In this document: positions 36,696 to 45,650 of the stretch, piece by piece
How the letters are laid out: each line of letters opens with the position of its first letter
How positions within the stretch are numbered: the first letter of the stretch is position 1
DNA from: a bacterium
GTDB lineage: Bacteria; Bacillota; Bacilli; Lactobacillales; Streptococcaceae
Length of the DNA stretch: 64,000 nt
Assembly: GCA_905221085.1 (NCBI GenBank)
Contig: CAJNBT010000008.1
Coordinates: 55,840 to 119,839 of the forward strand
Reading direction: 5' to 3'
Notes under the pieces: model-generated
What the model saw: the letters and a program-made list of their open reading frames with translations, nothing else
Databases searched by the model: none
What the model was told of the DNA's origin: nothing
Position numbers and translations under genes: made by a program

Positions 36696-37328
36696 ATGAC
36701 CTCTATCACAGCTATCTTTTTCGATCTGGATGGAACCCTCGTTGATAGTTCTATCGGGATTCACAATGCCTTTACCCATACTTTTAAGGAGCTAGGCGTG
36801 CCTAGCCCTGATGCCAAAAAGATTCGTGGTTTTATGGGGCCGCCCCTCGAAAGTAGTTTTGCGACCTGCCTGCCCAAAGAACTAATCTCTGAAGCTGTAC
36901 AGATATACCGTTCTTACTACAAGGCAAAAGGCATCTATGAAGCTCAACTCTTCCCTCAGATTGTAGAATTACTTGGGGAACTAGCGAGCAAATATCCTCT
37001 TTATATCACCACAACAAAAAATACTCCAACTGCTCAAGATATGACAAAAAACTTGGGAATCCATCATTTCTTTGAGGGCATTTATGGTTCCAGCCCTGAA
37101 GCACCCCATAAGGCAGATGTCATTCGCCAAGCCTTGCAGATACATCAACTAGCCCCTCAACAAGCCATTATTATCGGTGATACCAAGTTTGATATGATGG
37201 GAGCTCAAGAAACAGACATTCAGAAGTTGGCCGTCACTTGGGGATTTGGAGAGCAAGCAGATCTACTAAACTATCAACCTGATTATATCGCCCACAAACC
37301 CTTAGAAATTTTGGAGTATTTTCAATAA
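36696..37328 (+). CDS. HAD-superfamily phosphatase (phosphoglycolate phosphatase-like)
   Basis: A 210-residue HAD hydrolase of the beta-phosphoglucomutase/Gph branch. Motif I is FFDLDGTLVDSS (about 8-19), motif II is the Thr in YITTTKN, motif III is Lys in APHKAD and motif IV is IIGDTKFDMMGAQ. A helical cap domain occupies about 20-85. AGGAG precedes the ATG. Its substrate is not evident. It may serve as a house-cleaning phosphatase in the serine dehydratase operon. Confidence 0.85.
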   Translation: MTSITAIFFDLDGTLVDSSIGIHNAFTHTFKELGVPSPDAKKIRGFMGPPLESSFATCLPKELISEAVQIYRSYYKAKGIYEAQLFPQIVELLGELASKYPLYITTTKNTPTAQDMTKNLGIHHFFEGIYGSSPEAPHKADVIRQALQIHQLAPQQAIIIGDTKFDMMGAQETDIQKLAVTWGFGEQADLLNYQPDYIAHKPLEILEYFQ

Positions 37329-37384
37329 CATAGACTGGGCGACAACCCCATTTCAGAAGAAAATGAAGTAAATCTCTACATAAC

Positions 37385-37429
37385 AAAACGCATATTACCA
37401 AGGTTCAAGACCAGATAATATGCGTTTTT
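37385..37429. terminator. Bidirectional terminator
   Basis: AAAACGCATATTA pairs with TAATATGCGTTTT around an 18-base loop, with flanking A and T tracts, between the convergent HAD and capD-like genes. Confidence 0.75.
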
Positions 37430-37434
37430 CTTTT

Positions 37435-39285
37435 TTATTCAACGTGGGTTGTTTGATTGGCAAAGGCGATAATGGCTTGTTTCAACTCATCTCCTCTGAG
37501 AGTTCGGAACTCTTCAATCTTTTGATCGATGGCTTCTAGAGGCATGACATTAACCTTACCAACGAAAATCTTATCCATAACTTGGTTATCAACAAGTTCG
37601 GTTGATACCAAGAGTTCTTCGTAAAGTTTTTCACCTGGGCGGATTCCAACTTCAACGATTGGAATTTCACTTTCGGTGTGCCCACTTAGAAGGACCATTT
37701 TCTTGGCCAAATCATAAATCTTGACTGGTTTGCCCATATCAAGGATAAAGACCTCTCCATCCTTGGCATAAGCACCAGCATGGATAACCAAACGGCTAGC
37801 TTCTGGAATGGTCATAAAGTAACGGGTCATGCGGAAATCTGTCACCGTTACAGGCCCACCTTCAGCAATCTGACGTTCAAAGACTGGAATCACACTACCA
37901 CGGCTACCAAGAACATTTCCAAAACGAACTGCACAGTAGGTCGATTGGCTACGTTGGTTAAAGCCAGTGACAATCAACTCCGCCACGCGCTTGGTTGCTC
38001 CCATAACATTTGGTGGATTAACCGCCTTATCTGTCGAAATCATAACCATCTTAGGTACTTTGGCTTCATCAACAGCCTTAGCAACGTTGTAGGTTCCACG
38101 GATATTGTTTTTGAAGGCTTCTTTTGGATTGCGCTCCATCATAGGAACGTGCTTGTGGGCAGCTGCATGGTAAACAATAGCTGGCTTGTACTGCTCAAAG
38201 ACCTGCAACAGACGGTCATAGTCTTGAATATCTGCAATAACTGGTACATAATCAATCCCTTGGAACTTACGAATCAATTCATGATAAACAAGGTAGATTG
38301 AATTTTCCCCGTGACCGAGCAAGACAATGCGCTCAGGATTGAAGCGACTAACTTGGCGACAGATTTCAGAACCGATTGAACCTCCAGCACCTGTCACTAA
38401 GATTGTCTTACCTGTCAGTTCTGCGCCCAAACGCGATTCGTCAAGACGAATTTCCTGACGACCCAAAAGGTCTGTGATATCAATCTTCTGGAAGCCTCCA
38501 CCTGCTTGATGAAGTCCTTGAACAACCGTTTCAACCTTAGGCATCTTGTAACATTTGATACCCAGTTTATTACACATCTGCAAGATACGCTCATATTCTG
38601 ACGGGTCAAGAGACGGAATCGCAACGATAACACGCTCGATTTGATGGCGTTTGGCTAATTCAGGCAGATTGTCATAAGAGCCCAAAACAGGAATCCCACC
38701 AAGTTTTTGCCCCTTTTTCTTAGCATCCTTATCCAAAATACCGACGAGTTCCAAATCACTGGTTGGATGTTGGTAGCTGTTCATAAAGAGAGCTCCACCA
38801 TCGCCAGCACCTATCAAGAAGGTTCGACGGTGTTCCCCATCACCACTGCCTTGTTTGCGTTTAGAGTAGATTAACTGCCAAGTAATCCGTGGCAATAAAA
38901 TCAAGAAGGTACTCAACAAGATAAAGAGCACGATAAAACGGATAGAGAAGAGTGGTAAAAAGGCATAGCAAATACTATATGACAAGATACTGCTCGCAGA
39001 CACACCAAAAAAGATTTTCATAAAGTCCGTAATCTTGCTGTAACGACTAATACTAGCGTTCAACCCCCAAAAAGCAATCATCAACTGATAAAACAAGAAG
39101 GCCAAACTCGTATAGATAATGTAGTCAACAGGTGCTGGATTAATTAAGCCGTAAAATAAGATATAAGATACAATGATGGAAACCACCATACTCAAAATAT
39201 CAAATATGCCCCAGAAAACCTGTTTTTGTTGTTTATTTAAAATTTCCACCAGATCAATGACATAATCTGTGAGTTTTTTATTCAT
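37435..39285 (-). CDS. CapD/WbpM-type membrane nucleotide-sugar 4,6-dehydratase
   Basis: A 616-residue polysaccharide biosynthesis protein. Four N-terminal helices (about 20-130) are followed by a CoA-binding-like Rossmann region (FLIGAGDGGALFM). The C-terminal dehydratase domain (about 285-600) has NAD motif VTGAGGSIGSEI, DIQD and the active-site stretch STDKAVNPPNVMGATKR, with the Met-Lys pair of the inverting/4,6-dehydratase group. The likely reaction is on UDP-GlcNAc, feeding a surface glycan. A glycosyltransferase gene lies just upstream on the same strand. An extended -10 (TGTTATAAT) precedes it. Confidence 0.9.
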   Translation of the reverse strand: MNKKLTDYVIDLVEILNKQQKQVFWGIFDILSMVVSIIVSYILFYGLINPAPVDYIIYTSLAFLFYQLMIAFWGLNASISRYSKITDFMKIFFGVSASSILSYSICYAFLPLFSIRFIVLFILLSTFLILLPRITWQLIYSKRKQGSGDGEHRRTFLIGAGDGGALFMNSYQHPTSDLELVGILDKDAKKKGQKLGGIPVLGSYDNLPELAKRHQIERVIVAIPSLDPSEYERILQMCNKLGIKCYKMPKVETVVQGLHQAGGGFQKIDITDLLGRQEIRLDESRLGAELTGKTILVTGAGGSIGSEICRQVSRFNPERIVLLGHGENSIYLVYHELIRKFQGIDYVPVIADIQDYDRLLQVFEQYKPAIVYHAAAHKHVPMMERNPKEAFKNNIRGTYNVAKAVDEAKVPKMVMISTDKAVNPPNVMGATKRVAELIVTGFNQRSQSTYCAVRFGNVLGSRGSVIPVFERQIAEGGPVTVTDFRMTRYFMTIPEASRLVIHAGAYAKDGEVFILDMGKPVKIYDLAKKMVLLSGHTESEIPIVEVGIRPGEKLYEELLVSTELVDNQVMDKIFVGKVNVMPLEAIDQKIEEFRTLRGDELKQAIIAFANQTTHVE

Positions 39286-39328
39286 AGAAATTTACTCCTC
39301 CTTAAAAGAGCTGAATATTTATATTGTT

Positions 39329-39334
39329 ATTATA
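39329..39334 (-). promoter_or_regulatory. Extended -10 promoter of the capD-like gene
   Basis: The minus strand reads TGTTATAAT, about 44 bp before the ATG, in the gap after the glycosyltransferase gene. Confidence 0.55.
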
Positions 39335-39370
39335 ACACTTTTTCTCTAGTTTACGATTTGCTACAATCTT

Positions 39371-40201
39371 TTACTTGCTTTTTCGTAACAGTTTCATAAA
39401 AATAAACTGTCTGACAAATCCTGGACAAAGAGCAACAACCATCTGAATCGCAACACTCTTGGCATATTCCAGGTAAGAAATTTGCCCTCTCTTCAGCATC
39501 CGTTGACGAGCCTGACGATAGAGTTTGAGGTAACGCAGTCCCCCACGACGCTCAAACATCCCTGCTCCAACACGAACCTGACACAAGATTTGATCGAGGT
39601 TGCCAGTCTTGGCTCCTGCAGCAATCATATTGAGCCATAGGAGGTCATCCTCCATATAAAGCCCATCCTCATAGTTGCCTGCCTTGAGAACCATATCCTT
39701 CTTGAACATGACAGTCATGTGGTTAAAGGCACTTCTCATCCTTTGATAAGCCACAATATCTGCGTGCTGAGTTGGAACACGACGATAAGAAACAATCTCA
39801 TTAGGATTGTCAATAAACTCTGCAATATGTCCACCTAATAGGTCGAGGTTGTCCTTCTCCATTACCTGAACCTGTTTCTCAAAACGGTCTGGAACAGCTA
39901 TATCATCGGTATCCATACGGGCAATAATATCATACTGACACTGCAAAACACCCTGTCGAAGAGCCAGACCCAAACCTTGATTCTGCTCAAGAGGATAGCG
40001 TTTCACTGGAATACCAGACTCAGCTTCCACCTGGTCTAATACCTGATAGAGCTCAGGTGTCAAAGGCCCATCCTCAACCAGAACTAACTCGCTCGGTTTC
40101 AGGGTCTGATTTTGAACACTCTCAATAGCATCCTTTAAAAATGTCGGATTTTCCTTAATATAGACCGACATCAATACGCTGATTTTTTGCTTTTCAGACA
40201 C
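39371..40201 (-). CDS. Family 2 glycosyltransferase
   Basis: A 276-residue GT-A fold transferase. The N-terminal strand ISVLMSVYIKENPTFLKDAI, the nucleotide site LVLVEDGPLT and the DXD-type motif ARMDTDDIAVPDRF are clear. The later EDDLLWLNMI supplies the acidic catalytic-type residues. A hydrophobic patch lies near the C-terminus. It probably adds a sugar to a cell-surface glycan together with the CapD-like dehydratase. Donor and acceptor cannot be told. Confidence 0.88.
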   Translation of the reverse strand: MSEKQKISVLMSVYIKENPTFLKDAIESVQNQTLKPSELVLVEDGPLTPELYQVLDQVEAESGIPVKRYPLEQNQGLGLALRQGVLQCQYDIIARMDTDDIAVPDRFEKQVQVMEKDNLDLLGGHIAEFIDNPNEIVSYRRVPTQHADIVAYQRMRSAFNHMTVMFKKDMVLKAGNYEDGLYMEDDLLWLNMIAAGAKTGNLDQILCQVRVGAGMFERRGGLRYLKLYRQARQRMLKRGQISYLEYAKSVAIQMVVALCPGFVRQFIFMKLLRKSK

Positions 40202-40291
40202 AGTTTTTCTCCAATGTATAGATTTCCTTCCACTATTTTATCATAATTTTCATGACTTTCCCATTTTTATCTTGAAAGCCAGAAACCTTAC

Positions 40292-40320
40292 TTGACATTA
40301 TAGTGAAAAAGCCTTAAAAT
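40292..40320 (+). promoter_or_regulatory. SigA promoter of the MFS gene
   Basis: TTGACA, 17 bases, TAAAAT. The ATG is 36 bp downstream with an AGAAGAGG ribosome site. Confidence 0.7.
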
Positions 40321-40355
40321 AAGCTGTTATTAAAATCAGTTAGAAGAGGTATTAT

Positions 40356-41522
40356 ATGAAAAAGCAATCACTTTTTTTTGTTCCAGGTATTATCCTGATT
40401 GGTGTTTCCTTGCGGACTCCTTTTACTGTTTTACCCATTATTTTGGGGGATATTTCGCAAGGTCTGGGAGTAGAAGTTAGTTCACTTGGTGTCTTGACCA
40501 GCCTTCCCCTCCTCATGTTTACCCTCTTCTCCCTATTCTCTACCCGATTAGCTCAGAAAATCGGCTTGGAGCATCTCTTTACCTACAGTCTCTTCTTCTT
40601 AACCATTGGTTCTCTGATTCGACTAATCAATCTACCCCTCCTCTATCTAGGAACCTTGATGGTTGGGGCAAGTATCGCAGTCATCAATGTCCTGCTTCCT
40701 AGTCTTATCCAAGCCAATCAGCCAAAGAAAATTGGTTTTCTGACCACTTTATATGTAACGTCTATGGGAATTGCGACAGCTCTGGCTTCCTATCTAGCCG
40801 TGCCTATTACACAAGCCAGTTCTTGGAAAGGACTTATCATCCTCCTCACCCTGCTCTGTCTAGCAACTTTTTTGGTCTGGCTCCCAAATCACCGCTATAA
40901 TCACAGACTGGCTCCACAAACCAAACAAAAAAGTAAAGCAAAGGTTATGCGTAATAAACAGGTCTGGGCAGTGATTGTCTTTGCAGGTTTTCAATCCTTG
41001 CTCTTTTACACTGCTATGACTTGGTTACCTACCATGGCCATCCATGCAGGCCTATCCAGTCACGAAGCTGGCTTGCTGACCTCTATCTTCTCTCTGATTA
41101 GTATTCCTTTTTCAATGACCATCCCAAGCCTAACAACCAGCTTATCTACTCGCAACCGTCAGCTCATGCTTACTCTGGTTTCACTAGCTGGCGTGGTCGG
41201 CATTTCCATGCTCTTTTTCCCAGTCGGTAATTTCTTTTACTGGCTTGCCAGCCATCTCCTCATCGGAACTGCAACCAGCGCCCTCTTCCCTTATCTCATG
41301 GTCAACTTTTCACTCAAGACAAGCGCTCCTGAAAAGACAGCCCAATTGTCTGGTCTATCTCAAACAGGAGGCTATATCCTAGCAGCCTTTGGGCCAACCC
41401 TCTTTGGTTACAGTTTTGATTTTTTCTACTCTTGGGTACCAGCTGTAGCTGCCCTCTTACTCGTCGATATCCTGATGACTGCGGCCCTCTTTACAGTGGA
41501 TAGAGCTGATAAAATCCTCTAA
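40356..41522 (+). CDS. MFS transporter, CynX/NimT-like family
   Basis: A 388-residue transporter with about twelve helices. The N-terminus GIILIGVSLRTPFTVLPIIL is characteristic of the cyanate-permease-like (CynX) family. The loop between helices 2 and 3 reads STRLAQKIGLEHLF. Substrate is unknown; family members carry small organic anions or drugs. It has its own promoter and terminator. Confidence 0.85.
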   Translation: MKKQSLFFVPGIILIGVSLRTPFTVLPIILGDISQGLGVEVSSLGVLTSLPLLMFTLFSLFSTRLAQKIGLEHLFTYSLFFLTIGSLIRLINLPLLYLGTLMVGASIAVINVLLPSLIQANQPKKIGFLTTLYVTSMGIATALASYLAVPITQASSWKGLIILLTLLCLATFLVWLPNHRYNHRLAPQTKQKSKAKVMRNKQVWAVIVFAGFQSLLFYTAMTWLPTMAIHAGLSSHEAGLLTSIFSLISIPFSMTIPSLTTSLSTRNRQLMLTLVSLAGVVGISMLFFPVGNFFYWLASHLLIGTATSALFPYLMVNFSLKTSAPEKTAQLSGLSQTGGYILAAFGPTLFGYSFDFFYSWVPAVAALLLVDILMTAALFTVDRADKIL

Positions 41523-41549
41523 ACTTCTAGTTTTGGCTAGAAGTTTTTT
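41521..41549 (+). terminator. Terminator of the MFS gene
   Basis: AAACTTCTAG / CTAGAAGTTTTTT stem with loop TTTTGG, ending in a T run and overlapping the start of the first PadR-region repeat. Confidence 0.8.
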
Positions 41550-41643
41550 ATATATAAAAATTTTACACATTTCTCTTGACAGGGCTTTCTTTTAGATGTA
41601 CAATGTATGTGTAGAAAAATTATATATAAAAATCTTACACATT
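41548..41643. promoter_or_regulatory. PadR operon promoter with repeated operator-like sequence
   Basis: The promoter is TTGACA (41576-41581), 17 bases, TACAAT (41599-41604). A 24-base sequence containing TATATATAAAAA and TTACACAT occurs at 41548-41571 and at 41620-41643, differing at one base. An inverted arm, ATGTGTAG, begins at 41608, so 41608-41642 is an imperfect palindrome with ATGTGTA and TACACAT ends. The arrangement suggests autoregulation by the PadR protein. Confidence 0.6.
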
Positions 41644-41660
41644 AGAAAAGGAGGTTTCCC

Positions 41661-41987
41661 ATGTACTTTCCAACATCCTCTGCCTTGATTGAATTTCTCA
41701 TCTTGGCCGTACTGGAGCAGGATGATTCTTATGGTTATGAGATTAGCCAGACCATTAAGCTGATCGCTAATATCAAAGAATCTACACTCTATCCTATCCT
41801 AAAAAAATTGGAAGGCAATAGCTTTCTGACAACCTATTCTAGAGAGTTCCAAGGTCGCATGCGCAAATACTACTCCTTGACAAATGGTGGTATAGAACAG
41901 CTCGTGACCCTAAAAGATGAATGGGCACTCTATACAGACACCATTAATGGCATCATAGAAGGGAGTATCCGCCATGACAAGAACTGA
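41661..41987 (+). CDS. PadR-family transcriptional regulator
   Basis: A 108-residue winged-helix regulator. The motifs LIEFLILAVLEQDDSYGYEIS and STLYPILKKLEGNSFLTTY (recognition helix and wing) are typical of PadR. A dimerisation helix ends the protein. AAGGAGG precedes the ATG. It overlaps the DUF1700 gene by 14 bp. PadR proteins with DUF1700/DUF4097 partners usually respond to envelope stress or small molecules; the ligand here is unknown. Confidence 0.92.
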   Translation: MYFPTSSALIEFLILAVLEQDDSYGYEISQTIKLIANIKESTLYPILKKLEGNSFLTTYSREFQGRMRKYYSLTNGGIEQLVTLKDEWALYTDTINGIIEGSIRHDKN

Positions 41988-42567
41988 ATACCTGACTCAG
42001 CTAGAACTCTATCTCAAGAAACTACCTGAAGCTGATCGCATCGAAGCCATGGACTATTTCAGGGAACTCTTTGACGATGCTGGAGTCGAGGGAGAAGAAG
42101 AACTCATCGCTAGCTTGGGAACTCCCAAAGAAGCGGCCCACGAAGTTCTCTCCAATCTTCTCGATAAAAAAATCAATGAAGCGCCCGCTCAAAAAAATAA
42201 CCGACAAATTTTGCATATCGCCTTGTTAGCCCTCCTTGCAGCCCCCATAGGTATTCCTCTGGGAATCGCCATCCTCGTGTCCCTGTTCGCAATCTTTGTG
42301 GCAGCTTTGACTGTCATTCTGGCTTTCTTTGCGATTTCCATACTTGGTATCATCGGCGGATTCCTATTTTTAGTTGAAAGTTTCACTGTCCTAGCCCAAA
42401 CTAAATCAGCCTTTATCTTGATTTTCGGCTCTGGTTTACTAGCCATCGGTGCTTCTTCACTAGTCTTACTAGGTATTTCCTATGTAGCCCGCTTCTTCGG
42501 CCTACTCATTGTTCGCCTGGTGCAATTTGTTCTCAAAAAAGGAAAGAGAGGTGACCAGCATGCGTAA
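41974..42567 (+). CDS. DUF1700 membrane protein
   Basis: A 197-residue protein. The soluble N-terminal part (about 1-65) reads RTEYLTQLELYLKKLPEADR and has the HAAS-like fold seen in DUF1700 proteins. Three hydrophobic segments follow (about 77-120, 120-145 and 148-180), then a basic tail (KKGKRGDQ). It is translationally coupled to padR and overlaps the next gene by 8 bp. In other bacteria such trios act in regulated envelope functions; no direct role is known. Confidence 0.85.
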   Translation: MTRTEYLTQLELYLKKLPEADRIEAMDYFRELFDDAGVEGEEELIASLGTPKEAAHEVLSNLLDKKINEAPAQKNNRQILHIALLALLAAPIGIPLGIAILVSLFAIFVAALTVILAFFAISILGIIGGFLFLVESFTVLAQTKSAFILIFGSGLLAIGASSLVLLGISYVARFFGLLIVRLVQFVLKKGKRGDQHA

Positions 42568-43471
42568 ATTGACAAAAGGATTTCTCATTTTTGGTGTGGT
42601 GACTACCATTATCGGCTTTATCCTGCTTTTTGTAGGTATCCAATCTGACGGAATCAAGAGCCTACTTGCCATGTCCAAGGAACCTGTCTATGATAGTCGG
42701 ATGGAAGAGCTGACCTTTGGCAAGGAAGTCGAAAACCTAGAGATTACGCTCCACCAACACGCGCTCACCATCACAGACTCTTTCGATGATCAAATCCACA
42801 TTTCTTATCATCCATCTATTTCTGCTAACCATGATCTTGTCACAAATCAGAACGATAAAACTCTAAGCCTCACTGATAAGAAACTGTCTGAAAGTCCGTT
42901 TCTCTCTTCTGGAATTGGCGGGATTCTCCATATCGCAAGCAGCTACTCTAGTCGTTTTGATGAAGTTATTCTCCAATTACCAAAAGGAAGAAGCCTAAAA
43001 GGAATCAACATCTCAGCCAATCGCAGACAAACCACCATCATAAATGCTAGCCTTGAAAATGCGACCCTCAATACAAACAGCTATATCCTCCGAATTGAAG
43101 GAAGTCGTATCAAAAATAGTAAACTCACAACCCCTAATATCGTTAATATCTTTGATACAGACCTTACAGATAGTCAACTAGAGTCAACAGAGAAGCACTT
43201 CCACGCTGAAAATATCCAAGTCCATGGTAAGGTTGAACTGACTGCCAAAAAGTATCTCAGAATCATCCTAGACCAGAAAGAGAACCAACGAATTAACTGG
43301 GACATCTCAAGTAACTATGGTTCTATCCACCAATTCACAAGAGAAAAGCCTGAATCAAGAGGCACGGAATTAAGCAACCCTTACAAAACTGAAAAAACCG
43401 ATGTCAAGGATCAACTCATTGCTAGAGCTGATAATGATATTGAGCTAATTTCCATACCAAACAGACGTTGA
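42560..43471 (+). CDS. DUF4097-type membrane-anchored protein
   Basis: A 303-residue protein. One N-terminal helix (about 7-29) anchors a large extracytoplasmic beta-rich domain with DUF4097/adhesin-like repeats of short strands (NSYILRIEGSRIKNSKLTTP, NIVNIFDTDLTDSQLE). The start at 42560 is preceded by GAGAGGTGA and overlaps the upstream gene. It is third in the PadR operon. The function is unknown; the beta-helix form suggests a structural or binding role at the envelope. Confidence 0.8.
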   Translation: MRKLTKGFLIFGVVTTIIGFILLFVGIQSDGIKSLLAMSKEPVYDSRMEELTFGKEVENLEITLHQHALTITDSFDDQIHISYHPSISANHDLVTNQNDKTLSLTDKKLSESPFLSSGIGGILHIASSYSSRFDEVILQLPKGRSLKGINISANRRQTTIINASLENATLNTNSYILRIEGSRIKNSKLTTPNIVNIFDTDLTDSQLESTEKHFHAENIQVHGKVELTAKKYLRIILDQKENQRINWDISSNYGSIHQFTREKPESRGTELSNPYKTEKTDVKDQLIARADNDIELISIPNRR

Positions 43472-43496
43472 CAAAAGCGCTTACATCTGCTACTAT
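43468..43496 (+). promoter_or_regulatory. Promoter with internal cre-like site
   Basis: TTGACA (43468-43473), 17 bases, TACTAT (43491-43496). The spacer contains AAAAGCGCTTACA, which fits the core of a CcpA site. The -35 overlaps the stop of the preceding gene. Repression by CcpA of the following gene is predicted. Confidence 0.55.
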
Positions 43497-43533
43497 GGAA
43501 GCATATTTATCTAACTAAAAAGGAGGTCCTACC

Positions 43534-44598
43534 ATGAAACAAGAATGGTTTGAAAGTAATGATTTTGTAAAAACAACAAGCAAGAACAAGCCTGATGAAC
43601 AACACAAAGATGTTAGAGACAAGGCTGAAGAAACGATAGTCGATCTCGATACACCAATTGAAAAAAATACTCAAGTAGAGGAGGAAGTCTCTCAAGCTGA
43701 AGTCGAACTGGAAAGCCAGCAAGAAGAGAAAATTGAAACGCCTGAAGACAGTGAAGCGAGAACAGAAATAGAAGAAAAGAAAGCATTAGATTCTACTGAA
43801 GAAGAGCAAGACCTTTCTAAAGAAACAGAAAAAGTCACTATAGCTGAAGAGAGTCAAGAAGCACTTCCTCAGCAAAAACCAACCACGAAAGAGCCCCTTC
43901 TTATCAGTCAATCCTTAGAAAGTCCCTATATCCCCGACCAAGCTCCAAAATCTACGGATAGATGGAAAGAGCAAGCGCTTGATTTTTGGTCTTGGCTAGT
44001 GGAAGCAATCAAATCTCCTACGAGCAATCTTGAAACAAGTAGCACACACAGTTACACAGCCTTTCTCTTGCTCATTCTGTTTTCTGCGTCTTCCTTTTTC
44101 TTTAGTATCTACCACATCAAACATGCTTACTATGGACATATAGCAACTATGCATAATCACTTCCCTGAACAATTTGCTTCATTAAATCTATTTTCGATTA
44201 TCTCTATCCTAGTAGCAACAACACTCTTCTTCTTTTCATTCATCTTGGGTAGTTTCGTTGTGAGACGATTTATCCACCAGGAAAAGGACTGGACGCTAGA
44301 AAAGGTTCTCCAACAATATAGTCAACTCTTGGCAATTCCAATCTTCCTCACTGCTATTGCTAGTTTCTTTGCCTTCTTTGACAGCCTACGATTTACAGCC
44401 CTCTTGTGTGTGATTAGCATTGGAATCATTCTACTTGCCAGTCTCCATATCATTACAAGACCAAGTCAAGCAAGTGAAACCGACTCCTTCTATCAATTAT
44501 TCTTGTCTGTCCTTGTGAACGGAGTCATTATCCTCCTCTTCTTTGTAGCTGAAGTGGCACTGATTGGAGATTATCTCCGTATCTTGGCCTTTCTTTAA
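43534..44598 (+). CDS. Acidic-headed membrane protein (DUF6574-like, unsure)
   Basis: A 354-residue protein. The first 140 residues are very acidic and low in complexity (runs such as EEVSQAEVELESQQEEK), probably disordered and cytoplasmic. Five or six hydrophobic segments follow, from about residue 172 to the end (AFLLLILFSASSFFFSIY, ISILVATTLFFFSFILGSF, and others). AAGGAGG precedes the ATG. It has its own promoter with a cre-like site, although it follows the PadR operon closely. The family name is tentative and the function unknown. Confidence 0.75.
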   Translation: MKQEWFESNDFVKTTSKNKPDEQHKDVRDKAEETIVDLDTPIEKNTQVEEEVSQAEVELESQQEEKIETPEDSEARTEIEEKKALDSTEEEQDLSKETEKVTIAEESQEALPQQKPTTKEPLLISQSLESPYIPDQAPKSTDRWKEQALDFWSWLVEAIKSPTSNLETSSTHSYTAFLLLILFSASSFFFSIYHIKHAYYGHIATMHNHFPEQFASLNLFSIISILVATTLFFFSFILGSFVVRRFIHQEKDWTLEKVLQQYSQLLAIPIFLTAIASFFAFFDSLRFTALLCVISIGIILLASLHIITRPSQASETDSFYQLFLSVLVNGVIILLFFVAEVALIGDYLRILAFL

Positions 44599-44603
44599 AC
44601 TTC

Positions 44604-44632
44604 AATCCTGTCATCCATGGCAGGATTTTTTA
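44604..44632. terminator. Terminator between convergent genes
   Basis: AATCCTG / CAGGATT stem with a 10-base loop followed by TTTTTTA. Confidence 0.7.
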
Positions 44633-44668
44633 TATGCTAAAAAGCAAGTCGATTGACCTGCTTCTGCT

Positions 44669-45529
44669 TTACTCTTCTTGTGCTAATGCTTTAAAATCTT
44701 GTCCCAAGATGGGTTGTACTTCTAATTGATTGGCGTCTAGTTGGTGGTAAGATGCTGATGGTAGTGACTCTAGGAATTTTGCATAGTCCAAGCGGGCAAT
44801 GGCTTCATAGTCTTCTGGTTTAGAGCCATCTCCTGTGATTTGAACCAAGTCAATCTCCCATTGGACTTCCTTATCCACCAATTGCTCAATATAGGTTGCA
44901 GGAACAAATGGTTCTCTCGGCAACACTGTCTTGACTCCTTGAGCTAGATGGTAAACGCCATGCACTTGTCCTTCTCCATCCTGATAAAAGGAAACTCTTG
45001 CAAAGTAGGCATCTGTCTCTTGAACCGCACGTACACGCGCTTCAAACTGAGCCAAGCCGTCTTCCTCTAAAAAGCTTTTCAAGTCCTCATGACTAAAGAA
45101 AACAGGATTAAAAATTCCTTGGCAAATTGTAAAACGAGCCGCACTATCAGCCAGATGGGCTTGAATACCTGCTTGGAAATAAGCTTCAAAGTCAAAACCA
45201 TCGAGTCCCTCAATCTCAGTTCCTGTATAAGCAAGCAGGGCATCTAAAAATGATTTGATAATCTGCCAGTCTGTCTGCGTTAGTAGGTCAGGAAGATCGA
45301 CACGATAGGCCTTTTGACCATCAGCATAACTAACCTTAAAGAGAAATTGTGATTGCCCCACTATCGCACACTCGATATACTCGAGACGATTAAGTGGCTG
45401 ACGGAGATAGACGGTATCATAACTATGCGACTCCAAACCATCTACCAAGGCCAAGATGGACTTGGCAGTCAAAATTTCCTGTTCTCCTAAAATGCTCTGT
45501 TTATTTGGAATAAAAAATTTTTTCGTCAT
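44669..45529 (-). CDS. DUF4299-type conserved hypothetical protein
   Basis: A 286-residue soluble protein starting MTKKFFIPNKQSILGEQEILTAKSIL. The ATG at 45529 is chosen because AAAGGAG lies upstream; a longer frame to 45682 has no start signal and would overlap trhO. It is rich in acidic and aromatic residues with no membrane segment. The family is found mostly in streptococci and has no known role. It follows trhO by about 120 bp. Confidence 0.75.
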   Translation of the reverse strand: MTKKFFIPNKQSILGEQEILTAKSILALVDGLESHSYDTVYLRQPLNRLEYIECAIVGQSQFLFKVSYADGQKAYRVDLPDLLTQTDWQIIKSFLDALLAYTGTEIEGLDGFDFEAYFQAGIQAHLADSAARFTICQGIFNPVFFSHEDLKSFLEEDGLAQFEARVRAVQETDAYFARVSFYQDGEGQVHGVYHLAQGVKTVLPREPFVPATYIEQLVDKEVQWEIDLVQITGDGSKPEDYEAIARLDYAKFLESLPSASYHQLDANQLEVQPILGQDFKALAQEE

Positions 45530-45650
45530 AACTGGACTCCTTTGAAATCGTTTACATATAGTATACCCTATTTTCCTGAAAGATACAGAAACAAACTTTA
45601 GATTTTTGAGTAAAAAGCATAGAAAAACAGCCCCTAAGGACTGTTTGATC

